From an uncultured Sphingomonas sp. (GTDB taxonomy: Bacteria > Pseudomonadota > Alphaproteobacteria > Sphingomonadales > Sphingomonadaceae), in assembly GCA_913774925.1 (NCBI GenBank), contig CAJYKB010000047.1:22713-86712 (forward strand): a stretch of DNA of 64,000 nt, written 5' to 3'. Made by a program: the position numbers and the translations under genes. Each line of letters opens with the position of its first letter. Positions within the stretch are counted from its first letter, which is position 1. The notes below the pieces were generated by a model. The model worked only from the letters and a program-made list of their open reading frames with translations, did no database searches and was not told the origin of the DNA. Shown one piece after another: positions 51,468 to 59,486 of the stretch.

Positions 51468-53774
51468 ATGGCGACGCGGGCGGATCCGCCGCTGTGGCGC
51501 GAGACGATCAAGGCGGGCGTGGTGCGCAGCGGCGTGGTGGCGACGGCGGTCGCACTCGCCGGCGGGACCGTTGCGGCGGCACTCAGCCTCGCCAGCTACA
51601 GTCCCGGCGATGCGGCGTTCAACACCGCCTCCGCGGGGGTGACCGGCAATCTGCTCGGCGCGCCGGGCGCGTGGTTCGCCGACCTTGCGCTCACGATCTT
51701 CGGCCCAGCGGTCGCGCTGCTGCTGCCGATCGCGCCGGTCGTCGCGATGCGGCTGTGGCGCGATCAGCCCGCGGGCGAATGGTGGCGGATGCTACGCTTC
51801 GCGCTGCTCGGCGTCGCGCTGATGGCGGTCGCACTGGCGTGCGTCGCACCCGGCGCAGTCCCGGCGCTGCCGTTCGGCTGGGGTGGGCTCGTCGGGCTCG
51901 GCACGGTGGGTGCGACTCGCGCCGGGCTCGGCATGATCGGCGATGCGCAGGTGACATGGTGGGGCGTCGTCGCGCTCGGCATCGTTGCCGGGATCGGCGG
52001 CGCCGTGGTCTGGGGGCGTAGCCTCGAGATCGATTTCGCCCGCTTCGCGCCACGCCCCCGGCTGCGCCGCGCGCGCGACGACGGCGGTGCCGATGATGTG
52101 GAGGAGGATGACGAGGACGACGCCCCCTTCACCCTCGCCCGCGCGCCCGCGCCGCGCGCGGTGGCGCAGCCCGACGACCGCCCCGCCCCGGTCATCGGCG
52201 ACCGCACCGTCGCGCCCTCCGCCGCGCGCGCGCAACCGCAGTCGCAGCAGCGGCTGGACCTGCGCGACAGCTTCGTCCTGCCTTCGCTCGATCTGCTGAC
52301 CCCGGCACCTGCGAATCAATCCAACCCGGTCGACAAGGCCGCGCTGGAACGCAACGCGCGCCTGCTGGAGACGGTGCTCGACGACTTCAACGTCAAGGGC
52401 ACCATTACCGAGGTCCGCCCCGGCCCCGTCGTCACCATGTACGAGCTGGAACCCGCGCCGGGCATCAAGGCGACCCGCGTCATCAGCCTGGCCGACGATA
52501 TCACGCGCAACATGTCCGCCATCTCGGCACGTGTCGCGACGATCCCCGGCCGCACCGTCATCGGCATCGAGCTGCCCAATGCCCGGCGGGAGATGGTGTC
52601 GCTCCACGAACTCGTCGCCAGCCAGGCGTTCGAGGATCAGTCGGCGCAGCTGCCGGTCATCCTGGGCAAGAACATCGCGGGCGATCCGGTCATCGCCGAT
52701 CTCGCACCGATGCCGCACCTGCTGGTCGCGGGGACCACGGGGTCGGGCAAGTCGGTCGGGCTCAACGGGATGATCCTGTCGCTGCTCTACCGGCTGACGC
52801 CGGACCAGTGTCGCATGATCATGATCGATCCCAAGATGCTCGAACTGAGCATGTACGACGACATCCCGCACCTGCTCTCCCCCGTCGTCACCGATCCGGC
52901 GAAGGCGGTGCGCGCGCTCAAATGGGCGGTGGAGACGATGGAGGACCGCTATCGTCAGATGTCGTCAGTCGGCGTGCGCAGTCTCGCCAGCTTCAATGAC
53001 AAGGTCCGCGCCGCCCGCGCGAAGGGCACCCCGTTGGGCCGCCGCGTCCAGACCGGCTATGGCGAGAACGGCCAGCCGATCTACGAGGAGGAGCAGCTCG
53101 ACTATGACGTGCTGCCGCAGATCGTCGTCATCGTCGACGAACTCGCCGACCTGATGATGACCGCGGGCAAGGAGGTCGAATTCCTCATCCAGCGGCTGGC
53201 GCAAAAGGCACGCGCCGCGGGCATCCACCTCATCATGGCGACGCAGCGCCCCTCGGTCGACGTCATCACCGGCGTCATCAAGGCCAATCTGCCGACGCGC
53301 ATCAGCTTCCACGTCACCAGCAAGATCGACTCGCGCACCATCCTGGGCGAGCAGGGCGCAGAGCAGCTGCTCGGCCGCGGCGACATGCTCTATATGCCCG
53401 GTGGCAAGGGCATCGTCCGCGTCCATGGTCCGTTCGTCAGCGACGACGAGGTTCGCGCGGTGACCGACCATTGGCGGGCGCAGGGCACGCCCGACTACAT
53501 CCAGTCGGTGACCGAGGAGCCCGAGGAGAGCTTCGCGCTCGACGGCGCCCCCACCGGCGAGGATACTGCCGAGGATCAGCAGTATCGCGCCGCGGTCGCG
53601 CTGGTCTGCGGCAGTCAGAAGGCGTCCACCTCCTGGCTCCAGCGCCAGCTGCGCATCGGTTACAATTCCGCCGCGCGCCTGATCGAACGGATGGAGAAGG
53701 ACGGCATCGTCAGCCGCCCCGACCATGTCGGTCGCCGCGAAGTCCTGCGCGATACCGACGGCAACCCGACCTGA
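51468..53774 (+). CDS. ftsK: DNA translocase FtsK
   Basis: A 768-residue hexameric DNA pump that clears the chromosome terminus from the septum. Four to five N-terminal membrane helices (about residues 20-200) anchor it at the division site, and an acidic, proline-rich linker follows (DDVEEDDEDDAPF). The motor domain has Walker A (GTTGSGKS at about 422-429) and Walker B (IVVIVDELADLMM). The C-terminal gamma domain (TSWLQRQLRIGYNSAARLIERMEKDG) reads orientation sequences on DNA. The linker is short compared with E. coli FtsK, as in other alphaproteobacteria. Confidence 0.96.
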   Translation: MATRADPPLWRETIKAGVVRSGVVATAVALAGGTVAAALSLASYSPGDAAFNTASAGVTGNLLGAPGAWFADLALTIFGPAVALLLPIAPVVAMRLWRDQPAGEWWRMLRFALLGVALMAVALACVAPGAVPALPFGWGGLVGLGTVGATRAGLGMIGDAQVTWWGVVALGIVAGIGGAVVWGRSLEIDFARFAPRPRLRRARDDGGADDVEEDDEDDAPFTLARAPAPRAVAQPDDRPAPVIGDRTVAPSAARAQPQSQQRLDLRDSFVLPSLDLLTPAPANQSNPVDKAALERNARLLETVLDDFNVKGTITEVRPGPVVTMYELEPAPGIKATRVISLADDITRNMSAISARVATIPGRTVIGIELPNARREMVSLHELVASQAFEDQSAQLPVILGKNIAGDPVIADLAPMPHLLVAGTTGSGKSVGLNGMILSLLYRLTPDQCRMIMIDPKMLELSMYDDIPHLLSPVVTDPAKAVRALKWAVETMEDRYRQMSSVGVRSLASFNDKVRAARAKGTPLGRRVQTGYGENGQPIYEEEQLDYDVLPQIVVIVDELADLMMTAGKEVEFLIQRLAQKARAAGIHLIMATQRPSVDVITGVIKANLPTRISFHVTSKIDSRTILGEQGAEQLLGRGDMLYMPGGKGIVRVHGPFVSDDEVRAVTDHWRAQGTPDYIQSVTEEPEESFALDGAPTGEDTAEDQQYRAAVALVCGSQKASTSWLQRQLRIGYNSAARLIERMEKDGIVSRPDHVGRREVLRDTDGNPT

Positions 53775-53780
53775 CGCGAT

Positions 53781-53809
53781 TTGCGATCTGCCATGAAAGT
53801 CGTTATATT
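53781..53809 (+). promoter_or_regulatory. Sigma-70-type promoter of the small membrane protein gene
   Basis: TTGCGA at 53781-53786 and TATATT at 53804-53809 are separated by exactly 17 bases, close to consensus. It lies directly after the ftsK stop and upstream of a hairpin leader and a strong ribosome-binding site. Confidence 0.75.
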
Positions 53810-53819
53810 GCGATGACTT

Positions 53820-53850
53820 GCCGGGACCACCCGGACGAATGTGGCCCGGC
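53820..53850 (+). ncRNA. Leader hairpin of the small membrane protein mRNA
   Basis: GCCGGG-A-CCAC pairs with GTGG-CCCGGC around a 10-base loop, giving a 10-bp stem with one bulge. It begins near the predicted transcript start and lies between the promoter and the ribosome-binding site, so it may protect or regulate the message. No known riboswitch is recognised. Confidence 0.5.
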
Positions 53851-53872
53851 CTCTTGATGGAGAGGATGGGCC

Positions 53873-54004
53873 ATGACCCTGACACAAGCATCGCATGACG
53901 GCGCGATGGCCGCCGCCATGCTCCTGATGATGGCGATGGCGGTGATCGTCGCACAATTGATCGCAAGCGGGCTGATCGCGCTGGGCGAATGGGCGATCGG
54001 CTGA
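53873..54004 (+). CDS. 43-residue single-span membrane protein
   Basis: A very small protein (43 residues), shorter than the ORF track reports. After a short polar start (MTLTQASHDG) there is one hydrophobic, methionine-rich helix (AAAMLLMMAMAVIVAQLIAS) and a short tail ending ALGEWAIG. The ATG is preceded by GGAGAGGATGG, a strong ribosome-binding site, and there is a good promoter and hairpin upstream. Such proteins often tune larger membrane complexes, but no partner is indicated. It is not an ftsK extension because the ftsK stop lies about 100 bases upstream. Confidence 0.7.
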   Translation: MTLTQASHDGAMAAAMLLMMAMAVIVAQLIASGLIALGEWAIG

Positions 54005-54029
54005 CTGGGCCAACCGATCGTCGTTCCCC

Positions 54030-54725
54030 TCAGCCGAGATGCTCGGCGAAGAACGCCGAGGTGCGAGCATCCGCCGTCTGCGCGGCCGCGTCCGATCGAC
54101 GTGCACCGAACTCGGTGGCGAAGCCATGGTCCTCGCCCGGATAGTCGACCAGCGTCACCTTGGCGTGATCGTCCAGCCCTTCGTGCATCCGCGCCTGGGC
54201 ATCCTTGTCGACGAAGCCGTCGTCGCCGGCGATGTGGAGCAACAGCGGATGCGCGATCGCCTTCTTTTCGCCCACCAGCCCGTCCACCCCCACGGCGTAA
54301 TAGCCGACGCTGGCATCCACATCGGTACGCGCCGCCGTCATATAGGCGAGCCGTCCGCCCAGACAGTATCCCACCGCCCCGACCTTCCTGCCGCCTGATG
54401 CGTCGCGGGCGTGTCGGATCGTGGCCTCGATGTCGCGAATGCCCTCATCCTGATCGAACTTCCCCATGATCGACAGGGCACGCTGCATTTCCTCCGGAAC
54501 GTCCGGGTCCAGCTCGATCCCCGGCTCCATCCGCCAGAACAGGTCCGGTGCGATCGCCAGATAGCCGTCGCGCGCCAGCGCGTCGCACTTGCTGCGAATC
54601 CCGGCATTCACGCCGAAGATTTCCTGGATCACCACGATCGCCGCGCGCGGCGCGCTGTCGGGCGCTGCCTGATATGCCGGCATGTGCTGCCCGTCGAGCG
54701 TCGCGATGGTCGTATTGGTCGTCAT
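54030..54725 (-). CDS. Dienelactone hydrolase family protein
   Basis: A 231-residue alpha/beta hydrolase. The catalytic triad of dienelactone hydrolases is present: Cys121 in GYCLGGRL, Asp168 in IAGDDGFVD and His200 in GEDHGFA, with the conserved Glu35 in IQEIFGVN. The ATG at 54725 follows GGGAGAG, and the longer ORF-track start runs into the DUF6489 gene region. In a sphingomonad it could act on lactones from aromatic degradation, but no such genes are nearby. Confidence 0.92.
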   Translation of the reverse strand: MTTNTTIATLDGQHMPAYQAAPDSAPRAAIVVIQEIFGVNAGIRSKCDALARDGYLAIAPDLFWRMEPGIELDPDVPEEMQRALSIMGKFDQDEGIRDIEATIRHARDASGGRKVGAVGYCLGGRLAYMTAARTDVDASVGYYAVGVDGLVGEKKAIAHPLLLHIAGDDGFVDKDAQARMHEGLDDHAKVTLVDYPGEDHGFATEFGARRSDAAAQTADARTSAFFAEHLG

Positions 54726-54854
54726 GCAAGCTCTCCCGTGAGTCGGTTGTTCCATGCCCGCGTCGCGCGACCGTTGCGAAAGGCACCGGTTCACGGGCAT
54801 ATACCGCGTCACGCTAACGCGCGCCCTCCGCGCGCTCAAGGGAGCGCGATCCGG

Positions 54855-55100
54855 ATGAAGGTGACGATCGAAGCCGACTGCACGCCCGAGGAGGTTCGCC
54901 GCATGATGGGGCTCCCCGACCTCACGCCGCTTCACGACCATTATATAGCGAAGATGCAGGAAGCGATGGAGAAGGGCACGATCGGCCCGGAGATCCTGGG
55001 AGCGATGTTGAAGAGCTGGGCGCCCGCGACGGACGCCGGAATGGATATGTGGCGCCAGCTGTTCACTGCCGCTGGTGGCGGGAGCAAGTCCGGCGGGTGA
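54855..55100 (+). CDS. DUF6489-family protein
   Basis: An 81-residue protein beginning MKVTIEADCTPEEVRRMMGLPDL, the pattern of the DUF6489 group found in front of mnmE in sphingomonads. It has a short helical middle part and a Gly/Ser-rich end and no catalytic motif. Phasin-like helical packing is possible but unproven. Its stop overlaps the GTG start of mnmE as GTGA, so the two are coupled. Function unknown. Confidence 0.82.
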   Translation: MKVTIEADCTPEEVRRMMGLPDLTPLHDHYIAKMQEAMEKGTIGPEILGAMLKSWAPATDAGMDMWRQLFTAAGGGSKSGG

Positions 55101-56371
55101 CCGATACGATCTTTGCCTTGTCGAGCGGCCGCCCGCCCGCTGCGATCGCCGTCATGCGGATCAGCGGGCCACAGGCGGAGCAGGCTCTCGCGACCTTGGT
55201 GGGCACGCTCCCCCCGCCGCGAACGGCGTCGCTACGCGCGCTGCGTGACGACACGGGCGATGTACTCGATCGGGCACTGGTGATCCGCTTCCCCGGCCCG
55301 GCGACGGCGACCGGGGAGGACCTGGTCGAGCTTCATCTCCATGGCGGTCGCGCGATCGTCGCGTCGGTCGAGCGGATATTGGAGCGTCAGCCGGGGCTAC
55401 GCCTTGCCCAGCCGGGCGAATTCACGCGGCGCGCGCTGGAGAACGGCCGCCTCGACATCACGCAGGCGGAGGGCCTAGCCGACCTTCTGGAAGCGGAGAC
55501 CGAGACACAGCGCCGCGTCGCCATGTCTGCCAGCGAAGGCCGTGTCAGCCAATCCGCGCGTGCTTGGCTCGGTCGCGCCGCCGATATCGCCGCGCGGCTA
55601 GAGGCCGAGATCGACTTCGCCGAAGAAGGCGATGTTATGCAGCACGGCGCCTATCATCCCGCGGCGGATGTGGAGCAGCTTGCCGACGACATGGACGCGG
55701 CTCTGGCGCAGCCGAGCGTCGAGCGTCTGCGCGACGGGGTCAGCGTCGTCCTTGCCGGACCGCGCAATGCCGGCAAGTCGTCGCTGTTCAACGCCCTGCT
55801 CCAGCGTGATGCGGCGATCGTCACGCCGATTGCCGGGACGACCCGGGACATTCTCGAAGCCTCCATTGTTCGGGCGGGCATTCCCTATCGGCTGATCGAT
55901 ACGGCGGGCTTGGTAGAGGACACCATTGACGAGGTGGAGCGCATCGGCATCGGCCGCGCCCGCGACGTCATCTCTAAAGCCGACCTTGTCTTGTGGCTGG
56001 GCATGCCCGGCACAGCGCCCGATGGGGCTGTCCGGGTCGCCAGTCAGTGCGATCGACAAGCTCCTCCGGCGGGTTGTGATATTGAGACATCGGCTCATCA
56101 CCCCAAGACCATCGATGCGCTCTGGTCGATGCTGGATCAGCGATGTCGCGGCCTGATGGACACCGGCAGCGGCGTGGTGTTTCGCGAGCGACAACGGGGA
56201 GACATCGCCGTTGCTGTTGCGGAACTCAGGCGATGCAGTCGCGAAAGCGATCCGCTGATCCAGGCTGAACACATCCGGTTTGCCAATCGGCATCTTGCTC
56301 GCATATTGGGCGCTGACGCTACAGAGGAGATGATTGACTCCCTGTTCCGTCGTTTCTGCCTCGGCAAATAG
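55097..56371 (+). CDS. mnmE: tRNA modification GTPase MnmE
   Basis: A 424-residue GTPase that, with MnmG, modifies U34 of certain tRNAs (cmnm5 or related). The N-terminal folate-binding domain starts IFALSSGRPPAAIAVMRISG. The G domain has GPRNAGKSSLFN near residue 221, TPIAGTTRDI and DTAGLVEDT. The C-terminal CLGK (CxGK) motif with the essential cysteine is present. The GTG start at 55097 overlaps the DUF6489 stop. mnmG follows after nine bases. The MnmE-type K-loop regulation by potassium is implied by the family. Confidence 0.96.
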   Translation: MTDTIFALSSGRPPAAIAVMRISGPQAEQALATLVGTLPPPRTASLRALRDDTGDVLDRALVIRFPGPATATGEDLVELHLHGGRAIVASVERILERQPGLRLAQPGEFTRRALENGRLDITQAEGLADLLEAETETQRRVAMSASEGRVSQSARAWLGRAADIAARLEAEIDFAEEGDVMQHGAYHPAADVEQLADDMDAALAQPSVERLRDGVSVVLAGPRNAGKSSLFNALLQRDAAIVTPIAGTTRDILEASIVRAGIPYRLIDTAGLVEDTIDEVERIGIGRARDVISKADLVLWLGMPGTAPDGAVRVASQCDRQAPPAGCDIETSAHHPKTIDALWSMLDQRCRGLMDTGSGVVFRERQRGDIAVAVAELRRCSRESDPLIQAEHIRFANRHLARILGADATEEMIDSLFRRFCLGK

Positions 56372-56372
56372 G

Positions 56373-56388
56373 CGTTCCACGTGAAACA
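56373..56388. promoter_or_regulatory. parS-like site 1, spanning the mnmG start codon
   Basis: CGTTCCACGTGAAACA matches the ParB-binding consensus TGTTNCACGTGAAACA at all but the first base. The GTG start of mnmG is part of the central CACGTG, so coding and centromere function overlap. Confidence 0.88.
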
Positions 56389-58096
56389 ATTTGATGTTGC
56401 CGTCATTGGGGGCGGTCATGCGGGTACGGAAGCGGCCGCTGCCGCGGTACGTCGCGGCGCACGGGTTGCGCTGATCTCGCAAAACGCCGCCCTAATCGGA
56501 ACCATGTCGTGCAACCCGTCCATCGGCGGCCTGGGGAAAGGCCATCTGGTTCGAGAGGTGGACGCCTTCGATGGTCTGATGGCCCGTGCCGCCGACGATA
56601 GCGCGATCCATCACCGTATGCTCAACCGGTCAAAAGGATTGGCAGTCCAAGGTCCGCGCATCCAGGCTGACAGAGTCCGCTACCGCGCCTCGATTGCGCA
56701 GCAGTTGGGGCAGCTAGAGAATCTCACCATTGTAGAAGGAGAGGTCGTCGACCTCCTCCCCAAAGCTGGCGCTACGACGACGCTCCTGCTCGCCGATGGT
56801 ACAAGTCTTGATGCCCGCGCCGTCGTCTTGGCGACGGGAACATTCCTAGGGGGCCGAATCTTCCGTGGTCATGATCGGGATGACGGTGGACGTGTCGGGG
56901 AAAAGGCTGCGCATCGCCTTGCCCAAAGGCTGCGCGACCTCGACCTTCCGATCCGTCGACTGAAGACAGGAACCCCGCCCCGTCTTGATGGCCGGACGAT
57001 CGATTGGGCGCGCTTATCGCCTCAGCCGAGCGACGAGGATCTCTGGCACATGTCCTCAGTTCCACCGAATATTCGGCTTCCGCAACTCGCGTGCGCCATT
57101 ACGCGAACGAATACCAAGACCCATGATATCGTTCGCGCCGGGCTTGCCTCCTCTCCCCTGTTTGCTGGAGCAATCGAGGGACAAGGGCCGCGGTACTGCC
57201 CGTCGATCGAGGACAAGATTCATCGCTTCGGCGATCGCGACGGGCATCAGATCTTTCTGGAGCCGGAAGGGCTAGATACGGTGACGGTCTATCCCAACGG
57301 CATCTCGACCTCGCTCTCCGCCGAAACCCAAAAGGCGTTGGTTGAATCGGTGCCCGGCCTAGAGCGGGCGGTTATCACGACCTTGGGCTATGCGGTGGAG
57401 TATGACTATCTCGACCCCCGGTCGCTGGATCATCGTCTTTCGCTTACGGCATTGCCGGATGTCTTTTGCGCCGGCCAGATAAACGGCACGACCGGTTATG
57501 AAGAGGCCGCGGCCCAGGGCTTGATTGCGGGTCTTAATGCGGCGGCATTTGCCCTTGACGCCGCGCCGGTGACAATCGACCGCGCCCAGGGATACATCGG
57601 CGTCATGATCGACGACCTCGTCCTTCAGGGCGTGACGGAGCCGTATCGGATGTTGACGGCGAGAGCCGAGTTTCGGCTGGCGCTTCGTGCGGACAACGCA
57701 GAGACACGCTTGAGCTCGACAGCAATAGCGGCCAACTGCGTCTCCCCCGACCGGCTGTTCCACGTGGAACGTCGTCACCGACTTCGAGAAGCCGTCAGGG
57801 CGGGCGCCCCGTCCGTGCCGGCGAATGACATCGATATTGTCCGGGAGATCGAAGAGGATCTACGGTATGCCCCCTACCTCACCCGGCAGGCCGAGGAGGT
57901 TGAGCGGATCCGACGGGACGACGCGGTTCAGCTGCCACCCTCTGATCGCTTCTGTCAGGTTCCGGGTCTGTCTAACGAGATGCTTGACCGGCTGGTTACC
58001 GCCGCCCCCAGAACGCTGGGTGAAGCGTCTCGTGTACGTGGCGTAACCCCCGCCGCCCTAGCCGCATTGTGGCTGTTTGCCCGGAAGGCCTCATGA
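56381..58096 (+). CDS. mnmG: tRNA uridine-5-carboxymethylaminomethyl modification enzyme MnmG (GidA)
   Basis: A 571-residue FAD protein that partners with MnmE in U34 modification. The dinucleotide-binding motif VIGGGHAGTEAAAAAVRRG opens the protein, followed by MSCNPSIGGLGKGHLVREVDA, an invariant stretch, and GTFLGGRIFRG. It is somewhat shorter than E. coli MnmG (about 630) because the C-terminal helical domain is compact. The start is GTG at 56381. The base composition of this gene is noticeably less GC-rich than genes at the left of the window. parS-like sites lie at its start and inside it. Confidence 0.96.
   Translation: MKQFDVAVIGGGHAGTEAAAAAVRRGARVALISQNAALIGTMSCNPSIGGLGKGHLVREVDAFDGLMARAADDSAIHHRMLNRSKGLAVQGPRIQADRVRYRASIAQQLGQLENLTIVEGEVVDLLPKAGATTTLLLADGTSLDARAVVLATGTFLGGRIFRGHDRDDGGRVGEKAAHRLAQRLRDLDLPIRRLKTGTPPRLDGRTIDWARLSPQPSDEDLWHMSSVPPNIRLPQLACAITRTNTKTHDIVRAGLASSPLFAGAIEGQGPRYCPSIEDKIHRFGDRDGHQIFLEPEGLDTVTVYPNGISTSLSAETQKALVESVPGLERAVITTLGYAVEYDYLDPRSLDHRLSLTALPDVFCAGQINGTTGYEEAAAQGLIAGLNAAAFALDAAPVTIDRAQGYIGVMIDDLVLQGVTEPYRMLTARAEFRLALRADNAETRLSSTAIAANCVSPDRLFHVERRHRLREAVRAGAPSVPANDIDIVREIEEDLRYAPYLTRQAEEVERIRRDDAVQLPPSDRFCQVPGLSNEMLDRLVTAAPRTLGEASRVRGVTPAALAALWLFARKAS
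57756..57771. promoter_or_regulatory. parS-like site 2, inside mnmG
   Basis: TGTTCCACGTGGAACG matches the parS palindrome at 15 of 16 positions. It codes for LFHVER within mnmG, so it is a coding-compatible ParB-binding site. Confidence 0.9.
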
Positions 58097-58725
58097 CGGA
58101 AAACGACGCGCGCGGTTGGCTTGCGGAGCGGTTCGGCGACGGTGCCGTCGATATTCTGTCGAAATACGTCGACATCCTCACGCATGAAAGTAGCGTCCAG
58201 AATCTGATTTCCAGCACCACCCTTCCCTCGGTCTGGTCGCGCCATATCGTAGATTCGGCGCAGCTGGCCACACTAGCACCAAGTTATGGCGCTCGTTGGT
58301 GCGATATCGGCAGCGGCGCCGGACTACCCGGGCTTGTCGTAGCCATGCTAATCCCCGGTGAAATCTCCCTCGTGGAGCCAAGGCGGAAGCGCGCTGAATT
58401 TCTCAAAGCTGCGGCGAACCGCCTTGGGTTGAGTCATGTCCGAGTGTGCCAGGCGAAGATCGAGAATGCCGATATCGGAGGCGCGCCAGACATCATCACC
58501 GCTCGCGCGGTTGCGAGCCTATCCACAATCTTCGAGCTTACCCGATCGATTTCCGATCCATCGACACGCTTCATTCTGCCGAAGGGGCGTACTGGCGCTG
58601 ATGAGCTTGCTTCCGCGAAAGCCGACTGGCAAGGAGTGTTTCACGTGGAACGCAGCGTTTCGGATGCGGAATCCATCATTGTCATCGCCGACGGAGTGAC
58701 ACGCCGATGTTCTGCATCGCGGTAG
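58093..58725 (+). CDS. rsmG: 16S rRNA (guanine527-N7)-methyltransferase RsmG (GidB)
   Basis: A 210-residue SAM-dependent methyltransferase that methylates G527 of 16S rRNA; its loss gives low-level streptomycin resistance in other bacteria. The SAM motif WCDIGSGAGLPGLVVAML is at about residues 68-86, with the RAVASL segment downstream. Its ATG overlaps the mnmG stop (ATGA) and its end overlaps the parA start by 19 bases. A parS-like site lies near its 3' end. Confidence 0.95.
   Translation: MTENDARGWLAERFGDGAVDILSKYVDILTHESSVQNLISSTTLPSVWSRHIVDSAQLATLAPSYGARWCDIGSGAGLPGLVVAMLIPGEISLVEPRRKRAEFLKAAANRLGLSHVRVCQAKIENADIGGAPDIITARAVASLSTIFELTRSISDPSTRFILPKGRTGADELASAKADWQGVFHVERSVSDAESIIVIADGVTRRCSASR
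58637..58652. promoter_or_regulatory. parS-like site 3, inside rsmG just upstream of parA
   Basis: TGTTTCACGTGGAACG matches the parS palindrome at 15 of 16 positions and lies 55 bases before the parA start codon, a position where ParB binding could also affect parAB expression. Confidence 0.92.
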
Positions 58726-59486
58726 CCAATCAAAAAGGCGGGGTCGGCAAGACCACCAGCGCCATCAACATCGCGACTGCCTTGGCAGCGTCCGGCCATT
58801 CGGTTCTTCTGATCGATTTGGATCCTCAAGGTAATGCATCAACTGGATTGGGAATAGCGCAGAACAAACGCCAGCGGTCGAGCTACCATGTGCTTATCGA
58901 CCGGGGCGGCTTGGTGGAGGCCGTAGTTCCGACCGGCATCCCGCACCTGGATGTCGTCCCCGCAACGGTCGACCTGTCCGGCGCCGAGATCGAGTTGGTC
59001 GACCTGGAGCAACGGACCCACCGCCTGCATCGCGCAATCGAGGGGGCATCGCGCCGCTGGGACATCGTACTGATCGACTGTCCCCCGTCGTTGGGCTTGT
59101 TGACAATCAACGCCATGGTGGCGGCGGACGCGCTGCTGGTGCCGCTTCAGTGTGAATTTTTCGCATTGGAAGGGCTCAGTCAGTTGCTCAACACGGTCGA
59201 GCGCATCCGGTCACGCTTCAACCCGTCGCTCTCTATCCTCGGAGTCGCGTTGACGATGTACGACCGGCGAAATCGCCTGACGGAGCAGGTATCGACCGAT
59301 GTTCGTGCGGTGCTCGGGAAGGTAGTGTTCGACACCGTCATCCCTCGCAATGTCCGTCTGTCCGAGGCACCGAGCCATGGATTGCCGGCGCTCATCTACG
59401 ATCATCGGTGCAGCGGTTCGGAAGCGTATATGGCCTTGGCACGTGAGGTCATCCAACGACTTCCCCGTCAGGAGGCGGCAGCATGA
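58707..59486 (+). CDS. parA: Chromosome partitioning ATPase ParA
   Basis: A 259-residue deviant-Walker ATPase that pulls ParB-parS complexes to the pole. The motif KGGVGKTT with the signature lysine is at residues 10-17, followed by LLIDLDPQGNASTGLG and VLIDCPPSLGLLT. It lacks an N-terminal HTH, as expected of a chromosomal ParA (type Ib-like length). The start overlaps rsmG by 19 bases, and parB overlaps its end by four. Confidence 0.97.
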   Translation: MFCIAVANQKGGVGKTTSAINIATALAASGHSVLLIDLDPQGNASTGLGIAQNKRQRSSYHVLIDRGGLVEAVVPTGIPHLDVVPATVDLSGAEIELVDLEQRTHRLHRAIEGASRRWDIVLIDCPPSLGLLTINAMVAADALLVPLQCEFFALEGLSQLLNTVERIRSRFNPSLSILGVALTMYDRRNRLTEQVSTDVRAVLGKVVFDTVIPRNVRLSEAPSHGLPALIYDHRCSGSEAYMALAREVIQRLPRQEAAA

